From positions 347,472,932 to 347,536,931 of the forward strand of contig JARYHS010008074.1 in assembly GCA_031002005.1 (NCBI GenBank): a stretch of 64,000 nt of DNA. Direction: 5' to 3'. The notes below the pieces were generated by a model. It did no database searches. It saw only the letters and a program-made list of their open reading frames with translations, and was not told the DNA's origin. The DNA is from Vandiemenella viatica. Lineage: Eukaryota > Arthropoda > Insecta > Orthoptera > Morabidae. Shown piece after piece: positions 1-12,150 of the stretch; the stretch's first letter is position 1; every line of letters begins with the position of its first letter. The translations under genes were made by a program, and so were the position numbers.

Positions 1-366
1 TCATCACGGCTGGAGATGAATCAGGTCAGAATGCACTTGGCTCACTTCCAGCCGTTCGTTAAGGCGAGGAAACTGTAAATCTCTCCGCCAACCTCGTTAC
101 CCTCAAGATTAATGGCCTGTTATTCCGAACAATAACTCGACTCTACGTGTGTAAAGAAGCGAGATGTTGCAGTGAATAAAAGAGATATAACGTCGCTTCT
201 TCTTTGAACTCTCTCTTCCCGAGTAGAAGCAAGGAGTAAATTATCTGAGAAATGTTGTTTCTCCTTCTGCGAGAGCGAAGGAACTTCTTTGTACTTTGTA
301 TTTACCACTTTGAACTTACACAATCTTCCAGTCTGTGAGCACTCCGTAAGACGTTAGAAGAATGCT

Positions 367-439
367 GCTGTTAACATTATTTCTAGTTTCGTTACATGAA
401 ATTTATAGTAACGAAAAGTCAACCTTTTGTATTGATACA
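367..439. other. 73 bp present in A, absent from B
   Basis: A reads through 73 bp between AATGCT and ACAAGTGCC. In B these words are adjacent at 37745-37757. No target duplication or terminal repeat is evident, so a simple deletion in B is the likelier cause. Confidence 0.8.
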
Positions 440-2589
440 ACAAGTGCCTACTATAATAAACTGATATTTTGACACGCGATATTCGTATATGCAATGCAGA
501 AAGTCGAAGTGAAATTGTTTGCGTGAGCTCGTGGCGGTCCAGGTAGCCACAGGTCTGTACAGAGATTAGAGGGCATTGTTGCCTAAGGAATTTGCAGACG
601 GTACTGCAGACATTCAGGTCGTGTGCTCGAGCTGGGAGGACTCAGGGCTGTAGGTGACGTTTCGTCCGCGTTACCTGTGGCGGTGATGACAAGTCGCGAT
701 CTGCACGCATTCGACGGTACGACGAGGGACATGCAGTTAGTGCCAGCTTGGAAACCTGTCCGCTCATAATAGCAACTCTCCAAAGGTCCAAGAGCTGACA
801 CTTCGACGTGTCTGAGGGTGCTACTTGTAGTCTCAGTGTAAAGCCATTATTCGATATCCGCCATACGCCGCCTTCAACGCCAACTGCGAAACGGTAACAT
901 CAACCACTCCCACCACACAGAAAACGACACGCGTGTTTTGTATTCATGGACATCTTCTGCCCAATCACGATCCCTGAGTTTAAAAACTTCAAAAGTTGTA
1001 ACTCATAGCCATAGACCAATCTGATATCTTTTTTTTAAATGTATGATTGATTTGATCCATTGTCGAATATATGCTTAATAATCAAAATTATATATTAATT
1101 TCAAGTATTTTAAATAATGTATTCTCAGAATTAATTTTTTATCATTTTAACTAAAAATTCATCTTTGTTTGATGAAAGTAACTACACGCGATAGTTAGAA
1201 ATTAAGGGACATTACAGTTTTAATATGTAGCACCGTTAGTGTACGTCCTGGACGTTCCCTTTTTTAATTTTTTTAAAGAAAATCTTTTCTGGCAAATAAA
1301 ACGAATATCTAGCCCAAATTCGGGGAAAACCGTCCTTTGTTTTTTTATTTATAGGACAAATCAGATCAGAAAAATTAAATGTTGTCGAGCTGTCTTGAAA
1401 TTTTCAAGCAAGTATCAAGTAGAATGGATGAGTTACATGGAGTGGTACGTTTTCAGATGGGATGTTCGGAAAATTACCACTATGAATGATGTCATCAAGA
1501 CTGATATCGTGTCGTGGATGATTGAAACTGTGAGTTCTGATATCTGTTGAAGCCGTGGAAAAGTTATCTACTCAGTTCCGCAATTATTTTGAACTTAGTA
1601 CGAAGAACGAATTATACTTTCACTACCACTTGATGTAATATTTAAGGCTCCATACCTACTAAATAAAAGACTGAAGCCTTATGGAACTAAATTGAAAGTC
1701 GAGTCTCAAAATATTTCATAATTTTCCCAGATTTTCCGAAAATAGGTAGAAGTCAATTTTTTCATTTATTTCCGAAACTATAATTCCGAATATTCTTTCA
1801 ATATTTACAGTAATATGTGGCTGGCTAAAGATTACTGAGCAACTAAAGCAATCGTGCTGTAGTTTATTAATTTGGAAAAATAAGCAAATGAGTAATTTTT
1901 ATAAATACGATTATTCAGTAGATACTTTTTCCATAAAAATTCAAATACACAATTCGATAGAGAATTTCAGCAACCGTTTAGTAAATACATATATAGTAAA
2001 AATACATTTAAAAAATCTTAAGTCTAAAAAATGTGCATATTTATTTATTTATGCGTTAAACTTATATGCCTACATATCAATTTAAAAACATTTTCGCAAA
2101 AAATAATGATTAATTCGGTTTAAATATCATACATTGTTGATTATTCAAAATATCTTTTTACTTAATTCAGTTTAATACAAAATGTGATCACAGAACTGCC
2201 AGAGCGTGAATGAGCTTGCAATTGACCGACTCTTAAAATTTATCTTCAAAAAGGTATTTTCATTCAATAAGCTACCAGCCGAAAATCAGAATCCTCGTAA
2301 ATAAAATGCTAATCTAGAGACTGCGTACGTCATCTATAGCTATTGGCTAGACAACGGTCATGTTCCAGCCGTCACTCGCCAATCAACAGCCACCATATTA
2401 CATTCGTTCCTTCATGTTGCTTTTTGTTTATTTACGACAAACAGATTCAGAAATTCATGTAAGGAGAATGGTGTTCGATGTTTATGTTATATTATAAGTA
2501 TCAGTTATAAGAATTAGGTTAAAACATAACCTAAGAAAGTATGAAGTTTATTAAAGTTTCAGAGAAAGTTTACACGAAAGGTACATAAT
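440..2589. other. No gene recognised (A); same at 37751-39880 (B)
   Basis: AT-rich DNA with short chance frames only. The 580-910 part is less AT-rich, but its frames differ in length between the copies and resemble nothing I recognise. The frames at 1239-1550 and 1888-2085 are also shared with B (38623-38835 and 39180-39377). The first is longer in A because of an upstream indel, which argues against coding. Confidence 0.6.
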
Positions 2590-2898
2590 CGTGAAATTTA
2601 TCACTCAAATAAATGACAGTCACCGGTTTTTGATATTATACTTTCCGTCATTTAAAGTAAAATGCATTTATTCGAATAAATCATAGCCAAATACTCCGAT
2701 AATCGAACCACAGTTTGGTACTCATATCACGAAAAATATCATTAAAAATGATCGTTATTCGATTTCCAGAATAAACTCCTTCTGCCATCATAGATGATAC
2801 TCGTCGTTATTCATATGTGGGTAATATAAACTATGATTTTAGAACGCCGATATTAGTGGAGGTTGTGGTTAAGTTGATCAGAATCGCAACTGACACAT

Positions 2899-2900
<2 letters not shown>

Positions 2901-2941
<41 letters not shown>
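2901..2941 (+). repeat. Poly-T tract, 41 nt (19 nt in B, 40193-40211)
   Basis: An uninterrupted T run just before TACAG. The sister unit at about 3813 has only TTTTG-TTACAG there. The length difference between A and B fits homopolymer slippage or sequencing error. Confidence 0.9.
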
Positions 2942-2944
<3 letters not shown>

Positions 2945-3379
2945 GCATAATTCACTCTGAAATCAGTTTTTAAACAATGTAAACTGCTTTCATCAGCGCT
3001 ATCTTTGTTACTGAAGGTATTAATTCATGCGGCTGGAAGTAGTTACATATTTATTGCGCTGAATTGTGCCCGGACCAGGTATAAAACTGATATTATTTGG
3101 TATAGCAAACGTTTTTGGGATTCCGAATTTATTTTAATTTGTTTCTATACTTCCGTCATCAGTAATTCAGTTGAAGTTATTACTGTATTGCTTTGTGAAC
3201 TGCTAACAAAATACGTAGAACATCATAAAATTAAGGTTATGAGTAATATGTAATAACAATTCCGTATAATTAACTAGCTGCAAAAATGTATCACTCAAGT
3301 AAATTACAGTTATCCGTTATTGATATTATACATTCCGTCATTTAAATTAAAATACATTTATTTAAATAAATCAGGATTA

Positions 3380-3640
3380 CCGGAGATCGCGATTCTGCCA
3401 GGAATTGGCGTCATAACACTGCCGTGGCCAAACACAAGACTCCTCTAGAAATACTTCCCAAAGTACATTTAACTGTGTTATGCTGGTCCAGATTGTACTA
3501 AAACCTAATTTATGCTTGAAAATAATGGTCCAGACAGTATTACAACGGAATTACTGCTTGAAAATAATGTCTTGTGATTGACTACACCAGTATTACGACG
3601 TCATTACCGAATGTTATTTTGGCGGAATCGCGATCTCCAG
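3380..3640. mobile_element. 261-bp MITE with TA target duplication (copy A)
   Basis: The ends are inverted repeats with the shared core GGAGATCGCGATTC at the left and its reverse complement at the right, about 20 bp with two mismatches. The element is flanked by TA at 3378-3379 and TA at 3641-3642. It has no coding capacity. The inside carries two copies of a CTTGAAAATAATG word. TA duplications and short inverted ends fit a Tc1/mariner-type MITE. It lies in unit 2 of the tandem duplication and is absent from unit 1. Confidence 0.7.
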
Positions 3641-4150
3641 TAGACTCGATCGTTATTCGTTTTTCCTTATAAGCTTTTCCAGGATAAATTCCTACTACCA
3701 CCATAGGTGATACCCGTTGTTATTCAGATGAGGGTAATAGAAGCTATGATTTCCGAATGCAATATTAGTGGAGGTTGTGGTTAAGTTGACCAGAATCGCA
3801 ACTGACACATTTTGTTACAGCATAATTCACTCTGAAATCAGTTTCACCAACCATTTAAACTACTTTCATAAGCGCCATGTTACTAAAGGAATTAATTAAT
3901 GCGGGTGGAGTAGTTCCATATTTAAAGTGCAGAATTGTGCCTGGACCAGGAATAAAACTGACATTACATGGATTGCAAATGTTTTTGGTATTCTATTTTT
4001 TTTTTTTTAATTTCGCTGGTTCTATATTTCTGTCGTCATTAATTCAGTACAAGTTACTACTGTATTGTTATGTGAACTGCAAATGAAATATGTATAACAA
4101 AATCAAGGCCATTAGCATTATGTAATAACAATTCTGTATAATTAACCAAC

Positions 4151-5689
4151 TGCAAAAAAAACGAACTGCCAGAATATTGAATTAAAATCGTCATTTTTGA
4201 CGGGCTCGAAGCTAGTGAAGAATATTTCAGTGAGGATTGTATTTATGAGAATGTTGCTGTTTTCAAAGTATTAACTGTTGCACGTCTTCTATGGCTGTGA
4301 AACGAGGTGTATTTCTATACTAGTTCCTGCATGTGCTGTGCCCATTGCATTGCATAGGTTTTAAAATCACAGTTTCATGTAAATAATATTTTGCCGTCCT
4401 TATTGTCACGTGGGAGCTTGTTAATCAGCTACCATTAGACAGGTTTGTGCCTGAGACATGCAGAAGTGAAATTTTTTGGTGGCAAGGTTCTTACGTTCGT
4501 GTTGTGTGTGTCTATTTTCTGTTTGAACGGCGAAATTAAGAGGCAACATACTATCGTATTACGATCTTTTGGAACGAACACTTTCTTCCCCATGATAAAA
4601 ATTGCTCCACATTGCTGCTGATATCCAAGCGAAATTAGAAGAACTATATTTGACAGCTTTCGATCATTCCAACCTATAATTCTGATTTGACACCGTATTT
4701 CAATTATTTTGTCTGGGCACCTGAGAAATGATTTAGACATTCAGGGAAAAAAAATGTGCAGATAATAGTGAGTGGATGTTGTGCAGCAAATGGTTTTAAA
4801 TCATATCAATGCGGTGACTTTTTTTTTTTTTAAAAAAAAGTCTCTTTCACATTTAATCAGACGTTGCAGGTATGATTAAACGCTTGCATCAGAAATACTT
4901 TGATGCTAGTACTTTCCAGTATTGTTAAATCGCTTTCTTCTCCCTGCCTATATGAACATTAAAAGATATTTTTGCTTCCACAAATAAATATTTACGACGG
5001 TTCACGAAGATTTATTTTCGGTGATAGTTCTGCTATTTCTCTGCCTCTAAGAGCTTCGTTGACTCAACTAATAACCAATAGATTCGCATAAAATTTCGCA
5101 TGAAGTTCAACTCTCAAAAAAATATTTTTTTTCTCCCTTCTAATCTTTTGTGACTCAGCAAGTTTTACAAATGCAAGAGATAACTGTACTTGTGTTTGAT
5201 TGATAGATAACAACGATGCTAATATTCACAACAATCTTTGTAGAGAATTATTATTTAGTATTAAGATAAGGCGTGTCAATAATTGTATTGATATTGTTAT
5301 ACAGTATTACGATTTGGTGATGATGCTGTTGTCATGGCGTTACATATTTAAGAGTTTATAATCAAGATTAAAAGTAAAAAGGTTGTTACAGTTTTAGTGT
5401 TACTTTAATGATAGTTGGACGAGTAGAAGTTTCAAACACTAGAGGAATGTGGAAAATTGTTGTTAGGTCTATCCAAATATCGTCTCTCAATTTTCTTCAG
5501 TAATGATTAAAGTATGGGAATAACGCAAGTACTTTGTAAAATTTGTCAGGTGGTACTACAACATCTTATTTCACAGTTTGAGTGCCTCGTATTTCAGTCA
5601 ACCAGGTACAAAAAAGTCCGTCTGTGAATTTTCCGGTGTCAGAGTAAAAGAATACTTAGTAAATTCTTTTTCTAATAGAACTGTAGTCA
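4151..5689. other. No gene recognised (A); same at 41416-42954 (B)
   Basis: AT-rich sequence. A 101-codon frame on the minus strand (4435-4740, also 41701-42006) is open in both copies with two residue differences. It has no recognisable domain and no codon signature, so I do not call it a gene. Confidence 0.5.
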
Positions 5690-6235
5690 ACAAGTGTGGA
5701 CGCTTGCAAGCATGCTAGAGCACACGCGAATTTCAGGTTTTTAATTAGTGACGTTGCGGCAGTGACACTAATGAAGGCCGCGCACACGGGCTCGCCCACA
5801 GTCACTGCCAAACATAGTGGCGACCGCGAGAAAAACATCGTAGATTTACGCCGAGCAATTTTAGTTGGAGAAAAAAATGCGAAGCATGGCGTCCTGGCAA
5901 AGCGGGTGCTGCATAATCCGCCTGCCGTCTGTTATAAATATTATACACCGCAGTCTGAGGGCGGCTGGCGTCGTGTATTAAATATAGCGTCTATCGGGCG
6001 GATGTGGAAAAATGGACGCTCCAGAAATATCGGGCGGGCGGCGGGCTTCGCATCTGGTCGAGGGATAAATTTATTGGAGGCGACTGCACTCAGCTGACCG
6101 CTTGTCGACCAGCTCAGTTTCAGCCTCCTTCAGTTCTCCACCTCAAGGACAGAATCACAATCGCTTCTGGCACGTCACTACAGGTTGCACTCTTGCGTGA
6201 TGAACGCCGAGCCTGCAGGGTGGATGGTTAATTTT
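5690..6235 (+). promoter_or_regulatory. GC-rich promoter-like block (copy A)
   Basis: About 540 bp of clearly higher GC in an AT-rich background, almost identical to B (only one residue change across a 133-codon frame at 5696-6097). TATAAATA lies at about 5934-5941. A second box, ATAAATTTA (6065-6073), is followed about 26 bp later by CACTCAG (6087-6093), which fits an arthropod TCAGT-type initiator. A following stretch ends in CTACAG|GT (about 6180). A small ATG frame starting MNAEPAGWMVNFLVWYFLVH begins at about 6200. I do not recognise any protein here. A promoter with a 5' untranslated exon is inferred from base composition and box spacing only. A GC-rich repeat is the alternative. Confidence 0.35.
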
Positions 6236-7150
6236 CTCGTCTGGTACTTTCTAGTCCATATATGTGATTTCGATTTGGCACGGTTTCTTAAAATCATTCC
6301 AGGTGATTGACATGATTGTTCCTTTGTAAGGGACGTTGTCAAATTCTTTTAGGTGCCTCATTCGTGTTTGTAACTACTTCGAAATAAAGTTAAGTTCCAA
6401 TCAAAACATGAAATATTGTTGCTCTATAAATTTGCTCTACGAAATATTAGGTTTTCAGCAATTATTTAAAATCAAACAACACTACTCTTACGTTTTATTT
6501 TTATTTATTTATTTTTTCCCATGGAAACACACAGCAAAAGACCGCTTCTCGTGCATGGATTACGTGGCGTCAGCGGGTACTCTTATAAATCGAACGTTTC
6601 TTGGTCTGAAACCTTAAGCGATGTGAAGTGAAAAATGTATTTATAAGATAGAAAATATTTCTGATTCATTTAATGTCGACCTGAGAAGCAAATTGTTTCG
6701 GAGCTCAAGCAAAAAATGTTTTTAATGAAGGCTGTAAGAGTATTGTCCTTGCATTAATAATTTCCAAAGTGATAGATTACAGAAATAATTGGGTGGTAGG
6801 TCTTCAGATGCTATTTTAGTTCACTGCATGCATTTGACGTTGTCGTTCACTGAAGTAGGCCACGGAGGTCTCGCTTCCGTAATTATCCTAAACATTTCTT
6901 GACAAGAAACTGTCTCAGTACAGAGCATTATGGGTTAAACCAATGGTTTCCAACACGGACGGTACTACTTATTGGTGGGCGTTGGAGAGATCATAGGGGA
7001 CGTTTCTGGTCCAAGGTAAATTTAGGGGTATCGTGATCCAACTACCCCCCCCCCCTCTTTAAAATATTATATCCGGCTTTAAGAGCTGTATCAAAACAGT
7101 TTTAACTGTATTCCCATTATCATATGCAGTCAAAAGAGGATTTAACGTAA
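6236..7150. other. Non-coding stretch with the empty LTR site and a 110-bp indel
   Basis: No gene is seen. CTTG at 6748-6751 is the unoccupied target of the LTR element found in B. Bases 6791-6900 are absent from B, where AGAAATAATT joins GACAAGAAAC directly at about 51184. A C-rich run (CCCCCCCCCC) lies near 7046. Confidence 0.75.
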
Positions 7151-7830
7151 TCAGCAACTAAGAAAATAGATTGTCAGTAGTGGAATGCGGCGATTTAAGA
7201 TTGTTGATGATTGGAAATGGAAGGAAAATAGCTAAAATTAAGTTAGGAAGAGCTGATATCAGTCAAGTAAGATCGTTCCAATATCTTGGGATTATGATCA
7301 CCGAAGATTTGAGGTGCCATCAAGAGATAAAATCTCGCTTTGCCGTAGCGAAGGAAGCATTTAATAGGAAAAGGAGGATACTAACTGGAAAAATAGACAA
7401 AACACCTAGGAAAAGACTCGGTAAATGTTTTGTATGGAGTGTGGCTCTTTATGGGTCGGAGACATGGACCCTGAGAAGCGGTTAGAAGCATTTGAGATGT
7501 GGATGTGGAGGAGGAGATAAGCTGGGTGGATAAAATAAGTAATGTTGAAGTGCTGGACAGGGTCAGTGAAAGCAGAAAAATTCTCCAAGTAATAAAAGAG
7601 AGAAAGAAAAACTGGATGGGACACTTGTTGAGAGGGGAGTGATAAAAGACGCCTTGGAAGGTCTAGTTTATGAGAGGAGAATAAGAGGATGAAGGAGGTA
7701 CAAAAATATAGACAACATCAAGGAAGACGGCAACTACACGGACCTTAAGAGAGAGGCAGAAGATAGAAGAGCATGGAGAGAGCCAAGTGAAAACCTGCCC
7801 AAGGGCAGAAAACTGATGATGATGATGACA
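7151..7830 (+). mobile_element. LINE 3' fragment (RT thumb region), copy A
   Basis: A 104-codon frame (7171-7485) reads FQYLGIMITEDLRC, EIKSRFAVAKEAFN and FVWSVALYGSETWTLR. This is the conserved region after the palm of many insect non-LTR reverse transcriptases. Beyond the stop, the frames LEAFEMW and KEDGNYTDLKREAEDRRAW continue the family's C-terminus with frameshifts. The fragment ends in a short ATG/TGA repeat (about 7814-7829), typical of LINEs with microsatellite tails. The catalytic palm and endonuclease are absent, so this is a 5'-truncated dead copy. The clade is uncertain (RTE- or I/Jockey-like). Confidence 0.8.
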
Positions 7831-8364
7831 AATATAGAAAAATTAGTGTGATTACATCGAGCTCATCCTTCTAATTAATAACATTGTTTCAAAACATGTA
7901 TTTGTTATTAATACTGTGAAAAATAGGCTAATATTGTTACTATAATTAAATAAAGTAATTTTATAAAACTCTCCTCGTTTTTCTATATATGATATCATAT
8001 AATTCAATGAAGAGGAGCACCATCGAATTATTGGTTCAAAAAGTGGATTAAGAGATAAGTAGTTTGAGCGCTATGGATTGCGTTTTTTTTGCGACAAGGG
8101 AACTCAGTGTTTTTTTTTCTTCTGAAACGGGGACTGTGAGTAATGTTTTTGTACTAAAACTTGGTGATGAGGATTTTTTTTTCGATAAGAGAGCTGCAGA
8201 TGTAAAACGGTTGGAAACTTAACAATTGAAGTATTAAAAATAGTGCTGATAACAGTATATATATACTTATTTTTTTAATAAATCTTTGAGCTTTTTTGTT
8301 CGTCGTCGATGATGTGTTAAGAGCGATGTAAGATTGTTGAAGATTTTGGAAGGAAATCAACTAT
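7831..8364. other. AT-rich, no feature seen
   Basis: Low-complexity AT-rich sequence with several short T runs. No coding or structural signal was found. Confidence 0.6.
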
Positions 8365-8520
8365 GATTTTTTGAAGGAGCCTCTCCGTCAATCACCTGGA
8401 CTCACTCGGGAAATCACAGAAAACAGTTTGGATGGTCGAAGCGGGGACCGAATCCGCGCCCTTCCTATTGTCAGGGCAGGTGCTGCGTGTAGCGTACCTC
8501 CATGTCAGTCTCCAGTAGCC
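8365..8520 (-). mobile_element. tRNA-headed SINE relic 1
   Basis: This belongs to the same dispersed family as the copies near 27.7, 28.0, 34.0, 63.1 and 63.4 kb. On the + strand it reads ...GGGAAATCACAGAAAAC...GACCGAATCCGCGCCCTT. The B-box-like word lies in the last third, so the element's 5' head is on the right and its orientation is minus. It is divergent and truncated. Confidence 0.55.
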
Positions 8521-9230
8521 ATGGATTTTTCCTTCTTACTGACGCTTCAGGATCCTCAACGCGCATTGGTTACAGGACAGGACAGAAGGGGAAAACGAAA
8601 ATCAGACGACTGTATTAAAGAACCATTCTCTCCTGTTACTTCGAAATATCTATGAAATAAGGAATCTGCGCAGCATAACCATTATCTCAATACGGATTAC
8701 ATAAAATATTACATTGGAACCCGAAAGTAAACCTATACACAATTTAGAACCACACCCAACAGTGGTACCAGGATAAATGAAAATTTAGTCTGGAGAGCAT
8801 TCTGAAGAAGGTGGGTTCGATTCTCGTGTTTGGTTATTCAGATTTATCTTTTCAATGGTTTCTAGAAATCACTGTAGTTGAATGCCGAATTAGTTCCTTC
8901 ATAAACGCTAGGACAGATTTTATTTCCGCTCGCAGTCTAGAATCATCTCCTGGCTCTAATAATTAACCGATTAAAATAAATTCTTATTATAGGACAAGAT
9001 TAAATCATGTGCCTGTTCATAGGAAGTAGATAACATAAGTTTTAAGTACACTGCAAGATAAATAATGGAGTATCCGTATCGGTACAGTGTCTGACATTTG
9101 TTTTAAACAATCAGAAACTTCGATTAAATTGCACTAATACTAGCGTAAGAATTTGAGTGGTTTCTTTTCTCATGCTGCTAATACATGTCGCTAACGTTTT
9201 ATATGACTGAATTTGTATTCAGCTCTTTTA
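8521..9230. other. No feature seen
   Basis: AT-rich sequence between a SINE relic and the large inverted repeat. No gene is recognised. Confidence 0.55.
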
Positions 9231-10074
9231 CTTGTACAACCAAGCTCATATGTATCCGAACGATCTGAATCGCTCATCGCTATATTTCCTTCCAAAACTT
9301 TTTAAACCCTTCTTACACATCTGCTTACACAGTCCTAAATCCTGTAGGTTGCATAGTCACGTGAATATCCAAAATTGAGACTCAACCACCTCACAAAAAA
9401 GTGATATATTTTAACATATTCGTTTTATAAACGAAAATATGGATTATTTTTCGGTAATAAAAGAGTTTTGCAGACATTGAATGTACTTCATTTCAGTTTT
9501 TTAGAACATTTAAGGGAAATTAGTGTTCCTACAGAATGTAAAAAGTAAGTTTTTAAAAAAAATAAAAAACGTTAATCTTGAACAAACGAACGCTACGATC
9601 AAAAGAAAGGAAGACATTATAACGATCATCTATCACTTAAAATAGCCAAATATTAGTAAGAATATCAATATTTGCGATATATAACTAATGTGGGTAAATA
9701 TAGTTTTAAGTGAGAGCGTTGGCAAATAATTGCAGATTTTTGAAGTTAGTTAATTTAGCGATGTGCTATTACATACATTGCCATATTTACTTCCTCCAAC
9801 GTTGTCGCATTTTCTGCTGCTAGCAGAGCTGTATTAATTTCCGCATACAAGGAATCCTGTCTCAATAGCTAGATGTTAGCAAATGAACAGAGTCCTTAAT
9901 GACATGGAATATTTTTTTGTCCCCTTTTGATCTATCATTTTTTTACTTAATGGATTTCTTCTGTCGTAACAGTTTAATTCTTTATACAGATTAACAATAA
10001 ATATTTGTTTACTAAATTGTGGATCTTTATATAATTTTACTAGGCTTATGCACCAGACGAGGCGATTGATTGCA

Positions 10075-10145
10075 CAAGACGAAGTGGCTGAGTGGTAATG
10101 TTTTTGCTTGTGGCTGTAATGGTCCTAGGTTCGAGACTACTTCTA
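10075..10145 (+). repeat. tRNA-like sequence in the left arm
   Basis: The sequence GACGAAGTGGCTGAGTGGTA (A-box-like) is followed about 45 nt later by GGTTCGAGAC (B-box-like). Its partner in the other arm has the better B box, GGTTCGAACCC. It looks tRNA-derived, but it lacks a convincing full cloverleaf and is not called as a functional tRNA. Confidence 0.5.
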
Positions 10146-10964
10146 ATTGAAATTTTATTTATTTATTTATTTTCTTTCCTCTTGTTGCACAATATACATC
10201 AAATACATAGAAAACATGAAGTTTATACATGCAGGTATTTATTATATTTTAAAGCAAAGGGTTTTAAAATAAATTCTAATCTCAAACGTGAATACACTGG
10301 CTCACCAGGTGTAGAAAATCTTTTTTTCTTCTTCTTGAGAACACTTGTTAAGAAGCTGTACTTGTAAGCCACAGTTACAACAATTTAATTTTTATATAAT
10401 TTATCAGTAATTACTATATTACGAAGTTTCAGACTATACAATCTTTAAAATTTTGAACATTCTCTCCAACAATACTGAAAGACATGTCTCATTCCACAAA
10501 CACCTTGAATACATCGTGAATGTTTTCCACCATTATTCTCCAGCCACGATGGTCTTTGTGTTTCCAGGAAAAACTATTATGCATAACATTTGTTCTTCTT
10601 GATTCCTCTCTCCCCTGATAATTTTGTCGCATATAAGGTAAACAGATCAAATCCAGTTGCCTTAACCGAAGTTAGTATATTCAAAACCAAAACCATATTT
10701 TCATTTTAATCAGGATCTCCCATTTACGTGATGAAAAATGCCCTCTCTTTCCAACACACCTTGGAAATTCCGTTTCATTGTCCCTTTACATACATTACAT
10801 CTACATTAGTTTTATTTCTTCAGAACAATGTAACAAAATTATGTGAAATCTGAGATATTCTAGAAAAATATTGGAATATTCAGAAGAGAGAGTCGATATG
10901 CAAGGGACATTTACAGTCACTGTGTAATTGAGATTTTAAAGAATGAAAAATTATTAAAACCCGA

Positions 10965-11035
10965 AGTGGGTTCGAACCCATGACCATTACATCCACAAGC
11001 AAAAACATTACCACTCAACCCCTTCGTCTTGTGCA
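10965..11035 (-). repeat. tRNA-like sequence in the right arm
   Basis: On the minus strand, GGGGTTGAGTGGTAATG is followed by CATGGGTTCGAACCCACTTC, a canonical internal B box within a paired T-arm-like stretch. It is the inverted partner of 10075-10145. Probably a SINE-type head carried in the inverted repeat arms. Confidence 0.5.
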
Positions 11036-11321
11036 ATCAAGCGCCTCGTCTCATGTATAAGTGAAGTAAAATTATATAAAGATACACAATTTCGTGAATA
11101 AATAGTTATTGATAATATGTATAAAGAATCAAACTGTTACAGCAGAAGTAATCAATTCAACGAAAAAATGATAGCTCAAAAGAGGAGAAAAAATTTTCCA
11201 CGGCTAGCTATTGAGACTCGTTCGTTGTATGCGGAAATGAATACAGCTCTGCTAGCAGCAGAAAATATGACATTGTTGGAGGAAGTAAATAAGGGCAATG
11301 TTGCACCAGGAAACAAGTCGT

Positions 11322-11579
11322 ATTTTTTTTTTTTTTTTTAATGGCCTTTGGCAACGAAGCCATTTAGCCAGCTCAATGTGCTTATGATATCTCATCCAGT
11401 GTTTTAGTTTTCTCCAGTACGTTGTGATTCTTAAGTATAGACACCACAGGACGGACAGGACATTCACACAGACACACAGACACACAACACTTAAACATCC
11501 ATGCCCGTGGCTGGATTCGAACCGGCGACCTTCGGCACGCGGAGCTAGTGCTCTAGCCCCTACGCTACCGAGGCCGGCT
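11322..11579 (-). mobile_element. tRNA-derived SINE with poly-A tail
   Basis: Read on the minus strand from 11579, it starts GCCGGCCTCGGTAGCGTAG, with an A box in TAGCGTAGGGGCTAG. The B box GGTTCGAATCC follows, then a CA/GT-rich body, and it ends in a poly-A tail seen as T's at 11324-11339. The head, body and tail order is standard for a SINE. No clean target duplication was found at the flanks. Confidence 0.8.
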
Positions 11580-12067
11580 TCCTATTTCCTTCGGCCAAGA
11601 AGAATACATTTAAATTTCTGTTTGTGCTAATCTGGTTATAAATTTTTGAGTGACAATGGTCGTTTAATTTTTTACAGTACTAATATTAAGTTCTATGTGA
11701 TTTCCTCCCATTTTTTTACATAATATTTTTGATTTTCTTGACTACGGTGCACAATCATTATAGTCCTCCTACAGAATTAGAGAAATAATTCCAACAATAG
11801 GTTATTTGTTCCCGAAAGGTGATTTTAATTCTATTGTAAAATAGTTATGTGCAGTTTGAAATAGGACAGACGACGTGATTTCGACGCAGCTATAAACCCG
11901 AGTAGCTACCTTTGAAAAGGGGAAGACGCCAACTGTAAAATTCATATTCGATTCATAATTTGTGTAATAAAAGCTCATAGCCAGAGGTGTAATGCGCTTC
12001 TTCGCCGCTGTCGAGGAAATCGGCATTTAAATATTTAATAGCGTTCAATGCTTCCTACGTTAAGAAG

Positions 12068-12150
12068 CTGTCAAATCGGGTGTGGCGCAACCGGCAAGCT
12101 CTCTGCCTCATCAGCCAGTCGTCTCCAGATCAACTCTCGTTACCGGCAAC
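12068..12150 (+). repeat. Weak tRNA-like stretch
   Basis: The sequence GGTGTGGCGCAACCGGCAAG resembles an A-box region, and a degenerate B-box-like word (AGATCAACTCTCG) follows. It may be a worn SINE head. Confidence 0.25.

Larger units (their letters stand above)
2590..4150. repeat. Internal diverged tandem duplication (two units)
   Basis: Unit 1 (about 2590-3288) and unit 2 (about 3289-4150) share the same succession of words. Each begins with TATCACTCAA and a TTCCGTCATTTAAA block. Each then has GTGGAGGTTGTGGTTAAGTTG and TACAGCATA-ATTCACTCTG, followed by a GCTGTATTG-type AT-rich tail. They differ by many substitutions, a 41-nt T tract in unit 1 and a 261-bp MITE in unit 2. The same pair is in B at about 39882-41415, so it predates the A/B split. 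Confidence 0.7.

Noticed and set aside
2901..2950. Splice acceptor after the 41-nt T tract (TTTTACAG)
   Set aside because: The sister unit lacks the tract, frames behind it are short and differ, and no donor follows at a plausible distance with coding sequence.
5696..6097. 133-codon frame, almost identical in both copies
   Set aside because: High A/B identity is explained by recent common origin. No domain, no splice-site support in phase, and overlapping TATA-like boxes argue for a regulatory or untranslated region.
10965..11035. Functional tRNA gene
   Set aside because: The B box is canonical, but a full cloverleaf with acceptor and anticodon stems could not be drawn with confidence, and a diverged inverted partner suggests a repeat.
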